Origin: Microtetraspora glauca
Lineage (GTDB): Bacteria > Actinomycetota > Actinomycetes > Streptomycetales > Streptomycetaceae
NCBI GenBank assembly: GCA_000721275.1
Contig: JOFO01000031.1
Coordinates: 1-64,000 of the forward strand
DNA length: 64,000 bases
Direction of reading: 5' to 3'
Each line of letters opens with the position of its first letter. The stretch's first letter is position 1. The notes below the pieces were generated by a model that ran no database searches, had not been told where the DNA came from, and saw only the letters and a program-made list of their open reading frames with translations. Shown here in pieces: positions 17,235 to 26,119 of this stretch. The position numbers were made by a program, and so were the translations under genes.

Positions 17235-19541
17235 TCAGTCCTCTTCCTTCTCCGACGGCGGACGGCCGCGGTACTGGTTCTCACCGGACCCGAGGCCCAT
17301 GTACGTCGACTCCAGGTCCCTCTTGATGTCCTCGGAGTCGGTTCGCTCGGCGGCGAGGCTGCCGTCGCCCACGTACTTGCCGTAGCTGTCCGCGATGCTG
17401 CCGATGCCCTTCGCGTAGAACTCCGCGCTGGTCTGCTGGGCGTCCTCGGTCGCTTTCTTCTCGCCCTTCTCCACGCTCTTGTCGATCTCCTGGCCGAGGA
17501 ACGTCTCCAGGGCCTCGCCGGCGATGTCGGTGGCGATGGGCGCGAAGGCGATGGCGCCGGCCGTCGCACCGGGGACGGGGATCGCCGCGATGCCGCCGGT
17601 GATCACGGCCCCGACCGCGTACTTCCCCCACTCGCCCGACCGGGCGAGGGACTTGTTGGCCTCCTCGGCGTCGTGCTTGAAGTCGGCTTCGGCCTGCTGC
17701 ACGCGCGAGTGGTCGAGGATGCCCCGGACCTCGGCCTCCATCGAGAGGGCGTCCCGGCCGTGCTCGAAGTTCGCCTGGTTCGTGGCGGGGTGGGCGTCCA
17801 GGAGGCTCAGGGTGTAGATGTGCTGGCCGGCCGTCACGATGCCGTGCGAGGTTTCGTTCTGGCCCAGCACGCTCAGGAAGTCGATGGCGCCCTGCTCGCC
17901 GAAGTCCGCTCGCCCGTCGTACTTGGCGGGGAAGTCCCCCGCGTCCTTGTCGACGTCTCCGATGCCCGACAGCGCGTAGTCGATGTCGTCGACGTACGCG
18001 GACCCCATACGGCCGAGGCTGTCGGCCATCTCGGGCTGGGCCCGGAGCATCGCGGGACCGTCCTTGCTGCCGTAGAGATGGGCGATCTGCTCCATGACGC
18101 CGGCCGTGGCCGCGGTGCGGCGGTCCGCTTCACCGGGGTCCACGGGACCCTTGCCCGGGTCCGCTGCGGCGTCGTAGGCGTAGCCGGTGGTGGCGGCTTC
18201 GAGGGCGTGGCCGAGGGAGTCGCGCCCGGCGACGGACGTGTCGTCGCTGCCGATGGGCGCGTCGGGAGGCCAGACGCGCTCCTTGGTGAGGTAGGTGAGG
18301 TGCTCGTTCAGGGGAGAGTCGTCGTCCAGGGGCCCGTCCGAGCCGGCGGGCCGTCCGAAGAAGCGGGTCGAGGCGTCCGGGTTGTGGCCGAGCGCCTCCA
18401 GAAAGCCGGTGACCGGGTCGAAGCCCCGCGAGTTGCCGCCCCAGAGGTGGAGATCGGCGCCGAGCATCCCCGGGTGCGTCCACGGGTTGAGGCCGTTGCC
18501 GCTGTTCTCCTTGTCGAACGCGAGGAGTTTCTCGCCGTAGTCGTTGAGGAAGTCGTCGTCGTAGTCGCCGAAGCGCATGAGGTTGCTCATGACGGTGAAA
18601 CCGCGCGGGCTCCCGGCGTGCTCGGCGTCGAGCGGATCCTGGCCGAGCTTCACCAGCTCCTGCTCCCATGCCTGCATCCGGGAACTGTCGGAGCGCGTCG
18701 CCGTGCCCAGGGTGATGCCGAGGTCCCGCTGGAGCAGTTTGGCCAGTTCTCCGCGCTTCGGGTCGTACGTGGGGATGCCGGGGTCGGCGATGCCCGCGTA
18801 GAACTCCAGGGTCTGCTTCGGAGTGGCGTCGAGGGCGAAGCGTTCCGCGAACAGGGGGTCGTTCTTGTAGCGGGCCAGGGTGTCGGTGAGACGGTTGAGC
18901 TCCGTGGTGGTGACGTCGCGCGGGTTCTTCTTCATGAGCGCGGCCATCTCCTCGGCCGCCTTGACCGCCTTCGCAGCCGAGTCGCGGTCCGCGTACACCG
19001 CGTCCGAGAATCCCTGCTCGGTCTGGTCCACGAGGAGGCGCAGCACCTGGGCCGCCGAGGTGTCGCTCTCCACCGCCTTGCCGAGGATGCGGCCGATCTC
19101 GTCGGCGAGCGCGTCGACGTCCTGCTGGGTGTGATCGGGCGTGGTCGTTCCCTTGGCGGCGCGGTCCGGGTGGACGTTCATCGTGACGGTGAACGTGCCG
19201 CAGCCCGTGTCCGTGACCGTGAGGTTCTTCTTGAGCCCGCGGGCGATCGCCTCGTTGAGCTGCTCGCGGTAGGCGACGAACTCGTTGCGGGTGTCCCGGA
19301 GGATCTTCGCGATGGTGTCCGCCTGGGTGCGCGCGTCGCCGAACTCCCCCGCCGTCTTGCCGATGAACTCGCGGGAGACCGCGGCGTTCGCGCCCTCCCA
19401 GTTCGCCTTCAGAGCCTTCGCCTTCAGGTCGTCCCGGGCGCTGGTCTCCAGGGCCTTGAGCTTCTTTACCATCTCCTCCCAGTCGCCGATCGCCTCGTCG
19501 AGCTGGGAGAAGGTGCCGAACCGCAGGGCGTCGAGGTCCAT
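17235..19541 (-). CDS. Large WXG-like helical protein (DUF6571-type), candidate type VII substrate
   Basis: 768 aa. The N-terminal 110 residues are predicted helical with a WxG turn, NWEG at 47-50, as in WXG100/LXG proteins. The middle is Asp/Gly-rich with Trp- and Phe-rich segments (FGDYDDDFLNDYGEKLLAF; HLWGGNSRGFDP). A glycine/alanine-rich hydrophobic stretch of about 45 residues lies near 634-680, followed by a charged helical tail. It resembles proteins annotated DUF6571 in Streptomyces (from memory). The ATG shares its A with the stop of the upstream 150-aa partner (TGATG). No signal peptide is seen, consistent with ESX export. No catalytic motif was recognised; the function is unknown. 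Confidence 0.7.
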   Translation of the reverse strand: MDLDALRFGTFSQLDEAIGDWEEMVKKLKALETSARDDLKAKALKANWEGANAAVSREFIGKTAGEFGDARTQADTIAKILRDTRNEFVAYREQLNEAIARGLKKNLTVTDTGCGTFTVTMNVHPDRAAKGTTTPDHTQQDVDALADEIGRILGKAVESDTSAAQVLRLLVDQTEQGFSDAVYADRDSAAKAVKAAEEMAALMKKNPRDVTTTELNRLTDTLARYKNDPLFAERFALDATPKQTLEFYAGIADPGIPTYDPKRGELAKLLQRDLGITLGTATRSDSSRMQAWEQELVKLGQDPLDAEHAGSPRGFTVMSNLMRFGDYDDDFLNDYGEKLLAFDKENSGNGLNPWTHPGMLGADLHLWGGNSRGFDPVTGFLEALGHNPDASTRFFGRPAGSDGPLDDDSPLNEHLTYLTKERVWPPDAPIGSDDTSVAGRDSLGHALEAATTGYAYDAAADPGKGPVDPGEADRRTAATAGVMEQIAHLYGSKDGPAMLRAQPEMADSLGRMGSAYVDDIDYALSGIGDVDKDAGDFPAKYDGRADFGEQGAIDFLSVLGQNETSHGIVTAGQHIYTLSLLDAHPATNQANFEHGRDALSMEAEVRGILDHSRVQQAEADFKHDAEEANKSLARSGEWGKYAVGAVITGGIAAIPVPGATAGAIAFAPIATDIAGEALETFLGQEIDKSVEKGEKKATEDAQQTSAEFYAKGIGSIADSYGKYVGDGSLAAERTDSEDIKRDLESTYMGLGSGENQYRGRPPSEKEED

Positions 19542-19993
19542 CAGTTCGCCCTCCGCTCGTCGAAGCCGGCCTCCAGCTGGGCGATGCTGCTGAGGGTTCC
19601 CGCGATGTGGATTTCGTCGCCCGCGTGCGCGCCCTTGGTGAAGTCGAGGTGGTTGGAGATGTGCGCGGTCGCGTCCAGCAGCGAACGCACCTGCTCCACC
19701 CAGCGTTCGGCTACGTGACCGAGAGCGCCGCCGAGGGCGAACCCCTCGCTCGAGAGACCGCCGGCCGCCTTCACCGACGTGGCGCGGGCATGGCCACCGA
19801 CGCGGATGAGGTCGGTGTGCAGGCGGTAGGCGGAGTCCCCGATCGCGGCCAGGTCCTGCTGGTCGACCCGGAGGTCACCTCCCGCGGGCGTCCTGGCACC
19901 GCCGCGTTCGTCGGGCAGACCGTTCAGGTTCATGTGCGCGGCCTGTCGCCCGGCGGCTGCCGCCTTGAGGTCGTTCCATTCCTCCCACGTCAT
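19541..19993 (-). CDS. Small helical ESX-associated protein, partner of the 768-aa protein
   Basis: 150 aa from ATG 19993; GAAGAGG upstream fits this ATG better than the GTG two codons earlier. After a polar N-terminus, residues 40-150 are predicted as alpha-helices (DLAAIGDSAYRLHTDLI; VEQVRSLLDATAHISNHL). This is reminiscent of EspC/WXG-type partner proteins, but no WxG is present. Translationally coupled to the large downstream gene by a one-base overlap, so a stoichiometric pair is likely. The function is inferred. Confidence 0.65.
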   Translation of the reverse strand: MTWEEWNDLKAAAAGRQAAHMNLNGLPDERGGARTPAGGDLRVDQQDLAAIGDSAYRLHTDLIRVGGHARATSVKAAGGLSSEGFALGGALGHVAERWVEQVRSLLDATAHISNHLDFTKGAHAGDEIHIAGTLSSIAQLEAGFDERRAN

Positions 19994-20192
19994 CGACACG
20001 CCTCTTCCCCGTAGCCGTCCCGGCCCGTCTCGGGCCGCCTTCTCGTCCCGCTCAACCTAACGAGAAGCACGGAACTCTCAGGCCCCGATGCGACGAATTC
20101 CGGTCAGTTGAGGGCCAGTTGGAGCGAGATCGGGAGAGGCGACGGGAGCGGCAGGCGAGGGCCGGGGGACGTCCCGGCCCCGGGTAACGCGA

Positions 20193-20225
20193 CAGGGTGG
20201 GCGCCTCCCGTGCACGCCCACCCTG
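20193..20225 (-). terminator. Terminator of the esxBA transcript
   Basis: A perfect 11-bp stem, CAGGGTGGGCG (20193-20203) with CGCCCACCCTG (20215-20225), and an 11-nt loop. It begins 23 nt beyond the esxA stop codon. The remaining gap to 19993 contains no gene and probably the promoter of the next operon. Confidence 0.75.
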
Positions 20226-20247
20226 TGTGCCGTCGTACGGCTGGTGC

Positions 20248-20544
20248 TTAGAAGAAGCCCGCGGCGCGCTTGTCGCCGGCCTGGTAGGCCGGGGCGGCCT
20301 GGCGGACGGCCTTGGAGATGCTCTGCAGCGCGTTGTGGATCGCGCGGGTCTCCTGGTCCCACTTGGCGTGGGCGGAGTCGGCGGCGGTCTTCGCCTCACC
20401 CTCCCAGGTGCTGGAGACGGAGCGGATCCGGGTCTGGATGTCCTCCAGGGCCTGGTCCAGGCGCTTCGCCTGCGCGTCGATCTGGTTCGCCGCGTCGTCG
20501 AGCGACGCGTACGTGACGAGCATGATGCCGTCGTTGGCGGCCAT
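20248..20544 (-). CDS. esxA: WXG100 family ESX protein EsxA
   Basis: 98 aa. A typical helix-turn-helix WXG100 protein with the turn TWEG (Trp47-Gly49). The C-terminal tail has the type VII export signal pattern YxxxD (YQAGD, 87-91). It lies 61 nt downstream of a second WXG100 gene. In Streptomyces coelicolor this pair is called esxBA and is needed for normal sporulation (established knowledge). The label esxA follows that gene order. In mycobacteria the YxxxD signal is on the partner called EsxB, so functional equivalence of the names is uncertain. Confidence 0.85.
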   Translation of the reverse strand: MAANDGIMLVTYASLDDAANQIDAQAKRLDQALEDIQTRIRSVSSTWEGEAKTAADSAHAKWDQETRAIHNALQSISKAVRQAAPAYQAGDKRAAGFF

Positions 20545-20605
20545 GTTCCCTCCGGTGTTGGTGGTGTCGTTCAGGTGACGGACCTGCGCGGGCCCGTCGG
20601 AGACG

Positions 20606-20968
20606 TCAGAGGCCGGCGATGCCGGAACGGGCGGCCTTCTCGGCGCCCGCGTCGCCGGAGAAGCCCGCGGTCACGTCGACGCCGCGCAGGGCCGCCTCGA
20701 CCTCGTCGTCGGTGTTGCTGGACGTGGTCCGGGTGACCTGGATGGCCTCCTGGAAGTTCAGCATCAGCTTGGCGATCCGCACCATGCCCTGGTTGATCTC
20801 GGTCTGCTTGGCGTCGAACGCGCCGGCGCCGATGCCCTTCCAGCGGCCTTCGAGGCTGTCGATGACGCCCTGGAGGGCCTGCAGCTGGCCCTTCACGTCA
20901 TCGAACTTGCGGGTGAGCTCGTCCTGGAAATCCTTGAGACTCTGATCGCCAACCTTCAAGACTGACAT
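20606..20968 (-). CDS. esxB: WXG100 family ESX protein EsxB
   Basis: 120 aa from ATG 20968, with GGGAGAG nine nt upstream. The frame is open much further, but that extension has no family features. The turn is RWKG (Trp43-Gly45). Helices flank it (FQDELTRKFDDVKGQLQALQ; EINQGMVRIAKLMLNFQEAI). It lacks a C-terminal YxxxD/E and so would leave the cell as a heterodimer with the 98-aa partner. First gene of the esxBA pair, just downstream of the mycosin gene at 21072-22391. Confidence 0.85.
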   Translation of the reverse strand: MSVLKVGDQSLKDFQDELTRKFDDVKGQLQALQGVIDSLEGRWKGIGAGAFDAKQTEINQGMVRIAKLMLNFQEAIQVTRTTSSNTDDEVEAALRGVDVTAGFSGDAGAEKAARSGIAGL

Positions 20969-21071
20969 GTGTCGCTCTCCCTTTCTCGGGTTCTCTTTCA
21001 GCGAGGCTGCGTCCGCACGTTCGCGGCGCGCAGTTCGGTATGGGTGGGGTGGTGGTTCCGGCCGCCGCGCG

Positions 21072-22391
21072 TCAGGCCGTACGGCGCTTCCGGGCGATGA
21101 CGACCCCGGCGCCCGCGAGGACGACCACGGCCGCGACCGCGCCGATGATGATCCCCGTGCTGCTGCCGCCGCTGCTGTCCGCCGCGCTCTCCGTGGAGCC
21201 TGCCACAGCGGAGCCGGACGTCGGCTTGCCGTCGGGCGCTTGTGTCGAAGCTGTTGCGGAGGGGGCGGTGGAGGCGCCCGCCGACGCGGTGGCGGACGGG
21301 TCCGCGGAAGCCGAGGGGTCCGCGGAGGGGGTGGCGCCGCCGGCCGCGGCGCCACCGCCCGTGGGTTCGTTGGTGAGGGGGCTGATGTTGGGGTCGCCGG
21401 GCTTGCCCTCATTGCGCGAGATGTTGGCGTTGGGGCGGACGATGCCGTGGCCGAGGTAGTTGCTGACCGTCCCGGGCTCCCAGCCGTCGCCGCGCGCGGC
21501 CGAGTCGAACATCACGCGGAGGACCTGGTTCGCCGTCCAGTCGGGGTGGGCGGACCAGATGAGGGCGGCGGAGGCGGAGGCGATGGCGGTGGCGTTGCTC
21601 GTGCCGTCGGTCACGCAGTACTTCGTCAGACTCTTGTCGCAGTAGCCGGGCAGCTTGCTTCCCGGAGCCGCGATGTCGATGGCGTCGCCGTGCTGCGAGT
21701 AGTCGGCCACCGAGTTGTCCTGGTCGGTCGCCGCGACGGCGATCGCCTCGGGGTAGCCCGCGGGGTACTGCTTCTTGTTGCCCTCGGCTCCGTTGTTGCC
21801 GGCGGCCGCGAAGACCAGCTTGCCCTTCTGCTGCGCGTACTTGACGGCCTCTCGTTCGTCTTCGTCGTAGTAGTCGCTGCCCCAGGAGATGTTGATGATC
21901 TTCGCGTCGCTGTCCGCCGCCGCCCGGATCGACTCCTCGATGTCGAAGGCGTTGACGGCCTGCGCGTTCTGCCGCTCGGTGTCGGCCACGCGGTACGGGA
22001 TCACCTTGGCATCCGGGGCCAGACCCCGGAGGCCGCCGCCCGCACCGGAACCGACGATCATCTCGGCGATGGACGTGCCGTGGCCGGTGTAGTCGTCCGT
22101 CTCGTCGCCCTTGGTCTTGGACGCGTCCCAGCCCTTCAGGACCTTGCCCTTGAGCGAGGGGGTGTCCGGATCGACTCCGCTGTCGATGACGGCGATCGTG
22201 ATGCCCTTGCCGGTCGCCTTCTTCCAGATCTCCTCGGCCTTCATGGCGTCGAGGTACCACTGCTGCGACCGCGCGTCGGCAGCGACTGCCGTCGGAGCGA
22301 CCCCGACGAGAGCCGTCGCCAGCACCACCGTCGCCGTGGTGCCGAGCAGCGCTCGCCGAAGCCTGCCGCCCTCGATCATTCCTGCCGTCAT
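21072..22391 (-). CDS. Mycosin-like subtilisin protease, membrane anchored
   Basis: 439 aa. A signal peptide (about 1-38), a subtilisin (S8) domain with Asp70 (VIDSGVD), His104 (GHGTSIAE), oxyanion Asn199 (AAGNNG) and Ser265 (DGTSNATAIAS), then an Ala/Ser/Pro linker, one membrane helix (about 410-431) and an Arg-rich tail. This is the mycosin layout of type VII systems. The usual Pro three residues after the catalytic Ser (GTSxAxP) is absent, replaced by GTSNATA. Cys251 and Cys259 could form a disulfide. It is one of two mycosins in the locus, in the block with the esx and WXG genes. Confidence 0.85.
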   Translation of the reverse strand: MTAGMIEGGRLRRALLGTTATVVLATALVGVAPTAVAADARSQQWYLDAMKAEEIWKKATGKGITIAVIDSGVDPDTPSLKGKVLKGWDASKTKGDETDDYTGHGTSIAEMIVGSGAGGGLRGLAPDAKVIPYRVADTERQNAQAVNAFDIEESIRAAADSDAKIINISWGSDYYDEDEREAVKYAQQKGKLVFAAAGNNGAEGNKKQYPAGYPEAIAVAATDQDNSVADYSQHGDAIDIAAPGSKLPGYCDKSLTKYCVTDGTSNATAIASASAALIWSAHPDWTANQVLRVMFDSAARGDGWEPGTVSNYLGHGIVRPNANISRNEGKPGDPNISPLTNEPTGGGAAAGGATPSADPSASADPSATASAGASTAPSATASTQAPDGKPTSGSAVAGSTESAADSSGGSSTGIIIGAVAAVVVLAGAGVVIARKRRTA

Positions 22392-22418
22392 CCTGACTTC
22401 CGCGCCTTCCGGGGGTGG

Positions 22419-24173
22419 TTAGTCGATCACCGGCGGCACGGCACCGCGCCGGCGGCTGTTCCAGGTCTCTTCGTCTTCCGTCAGGTAGTCGGGGCGCGTC
22501 GAACCCTCGCGCTCCTGCTCCTCACGATCCGGGCGCTGGGTGCCCCGGCCGCCTACGCCGCGGGGCGTGCCGACCACGCCGTTGGAGCCGGTGGTGCCCC
22601 GCCCGGCGGGACGCAGCGCCGCCTTGGCGTTGTTGGCGCCGACCACGCCCGCCTGGCTGGGGCGGGCCGCTGCCGCGCGGCCCGCCGGGCCCTCGCTGCC
22701 GACGACGGTGCCCCTCGGGATCCGGGAACCGGTGCTCCCGCCGGTGGTGCGCTGCGGGGTGCCGCCGACGATGGGGTTGGTCCTGCCGCCGGCCGTGCGC
22801 CCGGTGACGGGCTGACCGGGGCGGCCCGCCTGCGGCGTCGCCGTCGGACCTGCGGCGCGGCCCATGGGGCCGCCTGTGGCGCGTCCCGTCGCCGGGGAGC
22901 TCGTCGGGCCTCCGGGACGGCCCACCACCGGCGAACCCGTCGGGGTGCCCGGGCGTCCCGCCATGGGCGCGCTCGTGGGGCCGGCCGTACGGGACAGGGC
23001 CTGCGGGCCGTTCGGTCCGCCGGCGCGACCGACGGCCGGCTGCGTCGTCGGTCCGACCGGACGGCCGGGGCCGGGACGGCCGGTGGCGGTACGCGGCATC
23101 CCGGGGTTGCCGGTGAGCTTGGGGCCGCCCGCACGCGGCGGCGTGCCGAGCGTGAGCGGCGGCGGCATGCCCGGCCCCGTCGGAGGCGGGGTACCGGTCG
23201 GCGTCGTCGGGGTGGGCGGCGTGTTCGGCAGCGTGGGCGGCGCGGGCGTGCGGACCGTGTCGATCTGGACCCGCGTGTCGTCCGCGCCCGAGGGCTTCTC
23301 CCGGATCGGCTGGGATCCGTCGAGCTGGTCGCCGGTGCGGGGCATCGTCGGGACGGCGCGGTCCTCGACGGCGCTGATGGGGCCGGAGGACGCCCGGGAC
23401 AGGCCTTCGGCCGACGAAGGCGACGAAGACGACGAAGAGCCGACGCCCGATTCTCCGAACCTGCTGAGCTTGCCGGTCGGCTTCGGCACCGGCGCCTTGT
23501 ACGCCTCCGGCGGCTTCGGCATGTTCTGGCCTGCCAGCGTGCTCTGCGACACCGCGTAGAACGACGCCAGGCGGTTCATCTGGTTGATGGCCTCCTGGCG
23601 GTCCTTCTCCACCTGGACGGCCTTCTCGTACTCCTCCTTCTTCTCGGTCTTCTCCAGCTCCGAGAATTCGGTGGGCTTCTTCTGGACGGCGCGGGTGTCG
23701 CGGGGCGGCTTCGCGTTGCGGACCGAGGTGAGGCCGGTGCTGGCGACCTTCATCTGGGAGCCGACGGCGTTGGCGACCTTGCCGATGTCCCAGGCGTACG
23801 TGACGACTTCGGAGCCGTACCGCTGGAACTCCGCGGCGGCCTCGCCCTTCCAGTCGATGCTGCCGATGAAGCTGTTCAGCTCCTTGGCGGCGGCGTTGAG
23901 GGACTTGGTCGCGGCCTCCAGGGCCTCGCCGGCCTGCTCCAGGTCGGAGGGGTTGGCGCTGTCGAGGAGGTCGAGCATGTCGTTGAGGCGGGCGTTCTCG
24001 AAGGACGTCGAGCCGAAGACGCTGCCCCTGGAGCCGAATCCGAAGGGGAAGATCTCGTCCAGGTTCTCCAGGACGTTGGTCGTCGCGTAGGTCGCGTTGA
24101 TGTTCGCGGTGTCCTGCGCCTGCGCCTGCTCCTGGGGCGTCAGCTTCGGCTGCGGGTTCTTCTCGTCACTCAT
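22419..24173 (-). CDS. Long WXG-type protein with Pro/Gly-rich tail, candidate ESX substrate
   Basis: 584 aa. The helical N-terminal half contains a WxG turn (DWKG, Trp108-Gly110) with coiled-coil-prone helices (ELEKTEKKEEYEKAVQVEKD). Residues 270-550 are a low-complexity Pro/Gly/Thr/Arg region with repeated GRPGxPT-type units. The last 27 residues are acidic then basic (RPDYLTEDEETWNSRRR) and contain YLTED at 563-567, a YxxxD export signal. The architecture resembles PPE/WXG substrates with a cell-wall-spanning disordered tail. It is seven nt from the upstream small helical gene. Confidence 0.75.
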   Translation of the reverse strand: MSDEKNPQPKLTPQEQAQAQDTANINATYATTNVLENLDEIFPFGFGSRGSVFGSTSFENARLNDMLDLLDSANPSDLEQAGEALEAATKSLNAAAKELNSFIGSIDWKGEAAAEFQRYGSEVVTYAWDIGKVANAVGSQMKVASTGLTSVRNAKPPRDTRAVQKKPTEFSELEKTEKKEEYEKAVQVEKDRQEAINQMNRLASFYAVSQSTLAGQNMPKPPEAYKAPVPKPTGKLSRFGESGVGSSSSSSPSSAEGLSRASSGPISAVEDRAVPTMPRTGDQLDGSQPIREKPSGADDTRVQIDTVRTPAPPTLPNTPPTPTTPTGTPPPTGPGMPPPLTLGTPPRAGGPKLTGNPGMPRTATGRPGPGRPVGPTTQPAVGRAGGPNGPQALSRTAGPTSAPMAGRPGTPTGSPVVGRPGGPTSSPATGRATGGPMGRAAGPTATPQAGRPGQPVTGRTAGGRTNPIVGGTPQRTTGGSTGSRIPRGTVVGSEGPAGRAAAARPSQAGVVGANNAKAALRPAGRGTTGSNGVVGTPRGVGGRGTQRPDREEQEREGSTRPDYLTEDEETWNSRRRGAVPPVID

Positions 24174-24179
24174 CGTTCG

Positions 24180-24629
24180 TCACCCAACGCCTTCCGTCGA
24201 AGCCTCGGTATTGCCGCGGCGCTGCTCCGGCTGCTCCGGCTTCTTGCTCCGCTCCAGCTCCTCGCGCCTGACGGCCTCGGCGCGCTCCTCGCTGAGACGG
24301 GCCCGGATGTCGTGGAAGCGCTGGCGCTGGTCCTCCTCCACGTTCTGGTAGCCGACGTCCGCCGCGTGGACGCCGATCTGGAGGAGTTCGATCTGGCCGC
24401 TGAGGGACTTCGACAGGGCCACCAGCGAGCTGTGGACGCGCTCGTACTCCTTGTAGAAGCCGTCCGCCTCGGTGAAGGCGATCCTCCCGGTGCCGAGCGA
24501 GCCGCGCGTCACGCGCCGCTGGCCCAGCTGGGCGGCGCCGCCGGCGCTGCCCTCCAGGTTCTTGATGACTCCGTCGACCCGGTCACGGAACTTCTTCAGC
24601 TCGCCGACGCCGAGCTCAAGGTCACTCAC
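24180..24629 (-). CDS. Small helical ESX-associated protein with YxxxE motif
   Basis: 149 aa from GTG 24629; an in-frame GTG at 24650 is an alternative. Mostly helical: residues 8-30, 50-95 and a highly charged helix at 96-135. The motif YQNVE (94-98) fits YxxxD/E of exported WXG/EspC-type proteins. Seven nt separate it from the 584-aa WXG protein gene, suggesting a secreted pair. First gene of the minus-strand unit that runs through the mycosin, with a plausible promoter at 24746-24774. Confidence 0.65.
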   Translation of the reverse strand: MSDLELGVGELKKFRDRVDGVIKNLEGSAGGAAQLGQRRVTRGSLGTGRIAFTEADGFYKEYERVHSSLVALSKSLSGQIELLQIGVHAADVGYQNVEEDQRQRFHDIRARLSEERAEAVRREELERSKKPEQPEQRRGNTEASTEGVG

Positions 24630-24745
24630 TGCCGCCCCCGCCCCCGTCACCCGTTACCTCGAACACGAGCCAATCCTCCCCGTTTGCTCCTGCTGTCCTG
24701 CATTGCGATCGTGGCGACTCGCCATCCACCGATCGCGCGCATACC

Positions 24746-24774
24746 ACTCTAGTGATTGCGTCTGACAGGCCCAA
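24746..24774 (-). promoter_or_regulatory. Probable promoter of the WXG/mycosin operon
   Basis: On the minus strand TTGGGC (24774-24769) and TAGAGT (24751-24746) are separated by 17 nt. The -10 fits the Streptomyces vegetative consensus (TAGxxT); the -35 keeps only TTG and C. It lies 117 nt upstream of the GTG at 24629. Confidence 0.4.
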
Positions 24775-24847
24775 GTCTCTTGTTCGTCACAAGACTTCTA
24801 CGGTCACTGCCGTGATCGACGCTATCAGCCGTGTGCGTCTGCAATGA

Positions 24848-26119
24848 TCACCGGCCCGCCGCCACCGCCGCCCGCCGCCGCCGGTGGTCCCGGACGGCGA
24901 CCGCGCCGCCCGCGATGGCCGCCACGAGGACGCCGCCGCTGACGACGACGTACGTGGCCAGGCGGGCGTTGCGCTGTTCCGGGGTCTCGCCGAGGTGGAC
25001 GGCGGCCGGGGTGGGGGCCTCGGCGCGGGTGACGCCCTCGTGGGCGACCGGCTTCTCGATGGGCTTGTCGTCCTCGGTGAGGGCGCGGACCGGGTCGACG
25101 ACGCCCCAGCCGACGAGGCGGTCGTGGCCGGCGACGGAGCGTTCGGCGGTCTGCTGGATCTGGGCCACGATCTGCTCCTGGGTCCAGTCCCGGTGCTTGC
25201 TCTTGATGAGGGCGGCGAGCCCGGCGACGTACGGGGCGGAGAAGCTGGTGCCGTTGTCGGCGCAGTGGCCGCCGCCGGGGACGGTGGAGATCATGTCGAC
25301 GCCGGGGGCGGCGACGCCGACGAAGTCGCCGGACTGGGAGAACTGGGCGCGCTCGTTGTTGCGGTCGGAGGCGGCGACGGCGAGGACGCCCTTGTACGAG
25401 GCGGGGTAGGTGGGTTTGACGTTGCCGCCCAGGCCGTCGTTGCCCGCCGAGGCGACGACGACGATCTCGGCGTCGAGCGCCGCCTGCACGGCCTGTTCCA
25501 GGAGTGGCGTCGGCTTCACCGCGTTGGCGGTGTCCTGGGAGATGTTGATCACGTTCGCCTTCTTGGCGATGGCGTGGCGGATGGCCGCCGCGAGCGTGAC
25601 CGCGGTGCCGTTGCCGTCGGCGTCGTTCTGCTGGATGGGGATGATCGTGGCGTCGGGGGCGAGTCCGACGAAGCCGGTGCCCTTGGCGGGGCGGGCGGCG
25701 ATGATGCCGGCGACCTTGGTGCCGTGGCCGACGGTGTCCGTCGTGCCGTTCTCCTTGCCGCGCTTCAGCTTGTAGCCGTTGGCGTCCTTGGCGTCCTTCG
25801 GGATCAGGTTGATCCCGGCCTTGGCGTCGACGGCCTTGGCGAGCTGGGGGTTGCGGGTGTCGACGCCAGTGTCGATGACGGCGACGCGGACGTTCTTGCC
25901 GGTGGACTGGGCCCAGAGTTCGTCGAGCTGGACGCGCTGCAGCGACCAGGGGCGTCCCTCGTACGGCTTGTTGGGGTACGTGCACTGGCCGTCGTCCGCC
26001 GCCGCCGGGGCCGCGCCGGCGAGCGGCAGGCCGACGGCGCAGAGCACCGTCGCGGCCAGGACCGGCAGGGCGGCCGGAGTGGGCAGGGGGTGGCGCCTCG
26101 GGCGCGGGGGCGTCCTCAT
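24848..26119 (-). CDS. mycP: Type VII secretion-associated serine protease mycosin
   Basis: 423 aa. Signal peptide 1-41, subtilisin domain with Asp83 (VIDTGVD), His132 (GHGTKVAG), oxyanion Asn227 (SAGNDG) and Ser292 (NGTSFSAPYVAG), C-terminal membrane helix 389-409 and an Arg-rich cytoplasmic tail. Unlike the first mycosin, the active-site serine motif is canonical. Cys46 and Cys286 may form a disulfide. The ATG overlaps the eccB stop (ATGA, 26116-26119), implying coupling; MycP stabilises the EccB-containing complex in mycobacteria. An apparent longer frame covering eccB is a shadow and is not a fusion. Confidence 0.92.
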   Translation of the reverse strand: MRTPPRPRRHPLPTPAALPVLAATVLCAVGLPLAGAAPAAADDGQCTYPNKPYEGRPWSLQRVQLDELWAQSTGKNVRVAVIDTGVDTRNPQLAKAVDAKAGINLIPKDAKDANGYKLKRGKENGTTDTVGHGTKVAGIIAARPAKGTGFVGLAPDATIIPIQQNDADGNGTAVTLAAAIRHAIAKKANVINISQDTANAVKPTPLLEQAVQAALDAEIVVVASAGNDGLGGNVKPTYPASYKGVLAVAASDRNNERAQFSQSGDFVGVAAPGVDMISTVPGGGHCADNGTSFSAPYVAGLAALIKSKHRDWTQEQIVAQIQQTAERSVAGHDRLVGWGVVDPVRALTEDDKPIEKPVAHEGVTRAEAPTPAAVHLGETPEQRNARLATYVVVSGGVLVAAIAGGAVAVRDHRRRRAAVAAGR

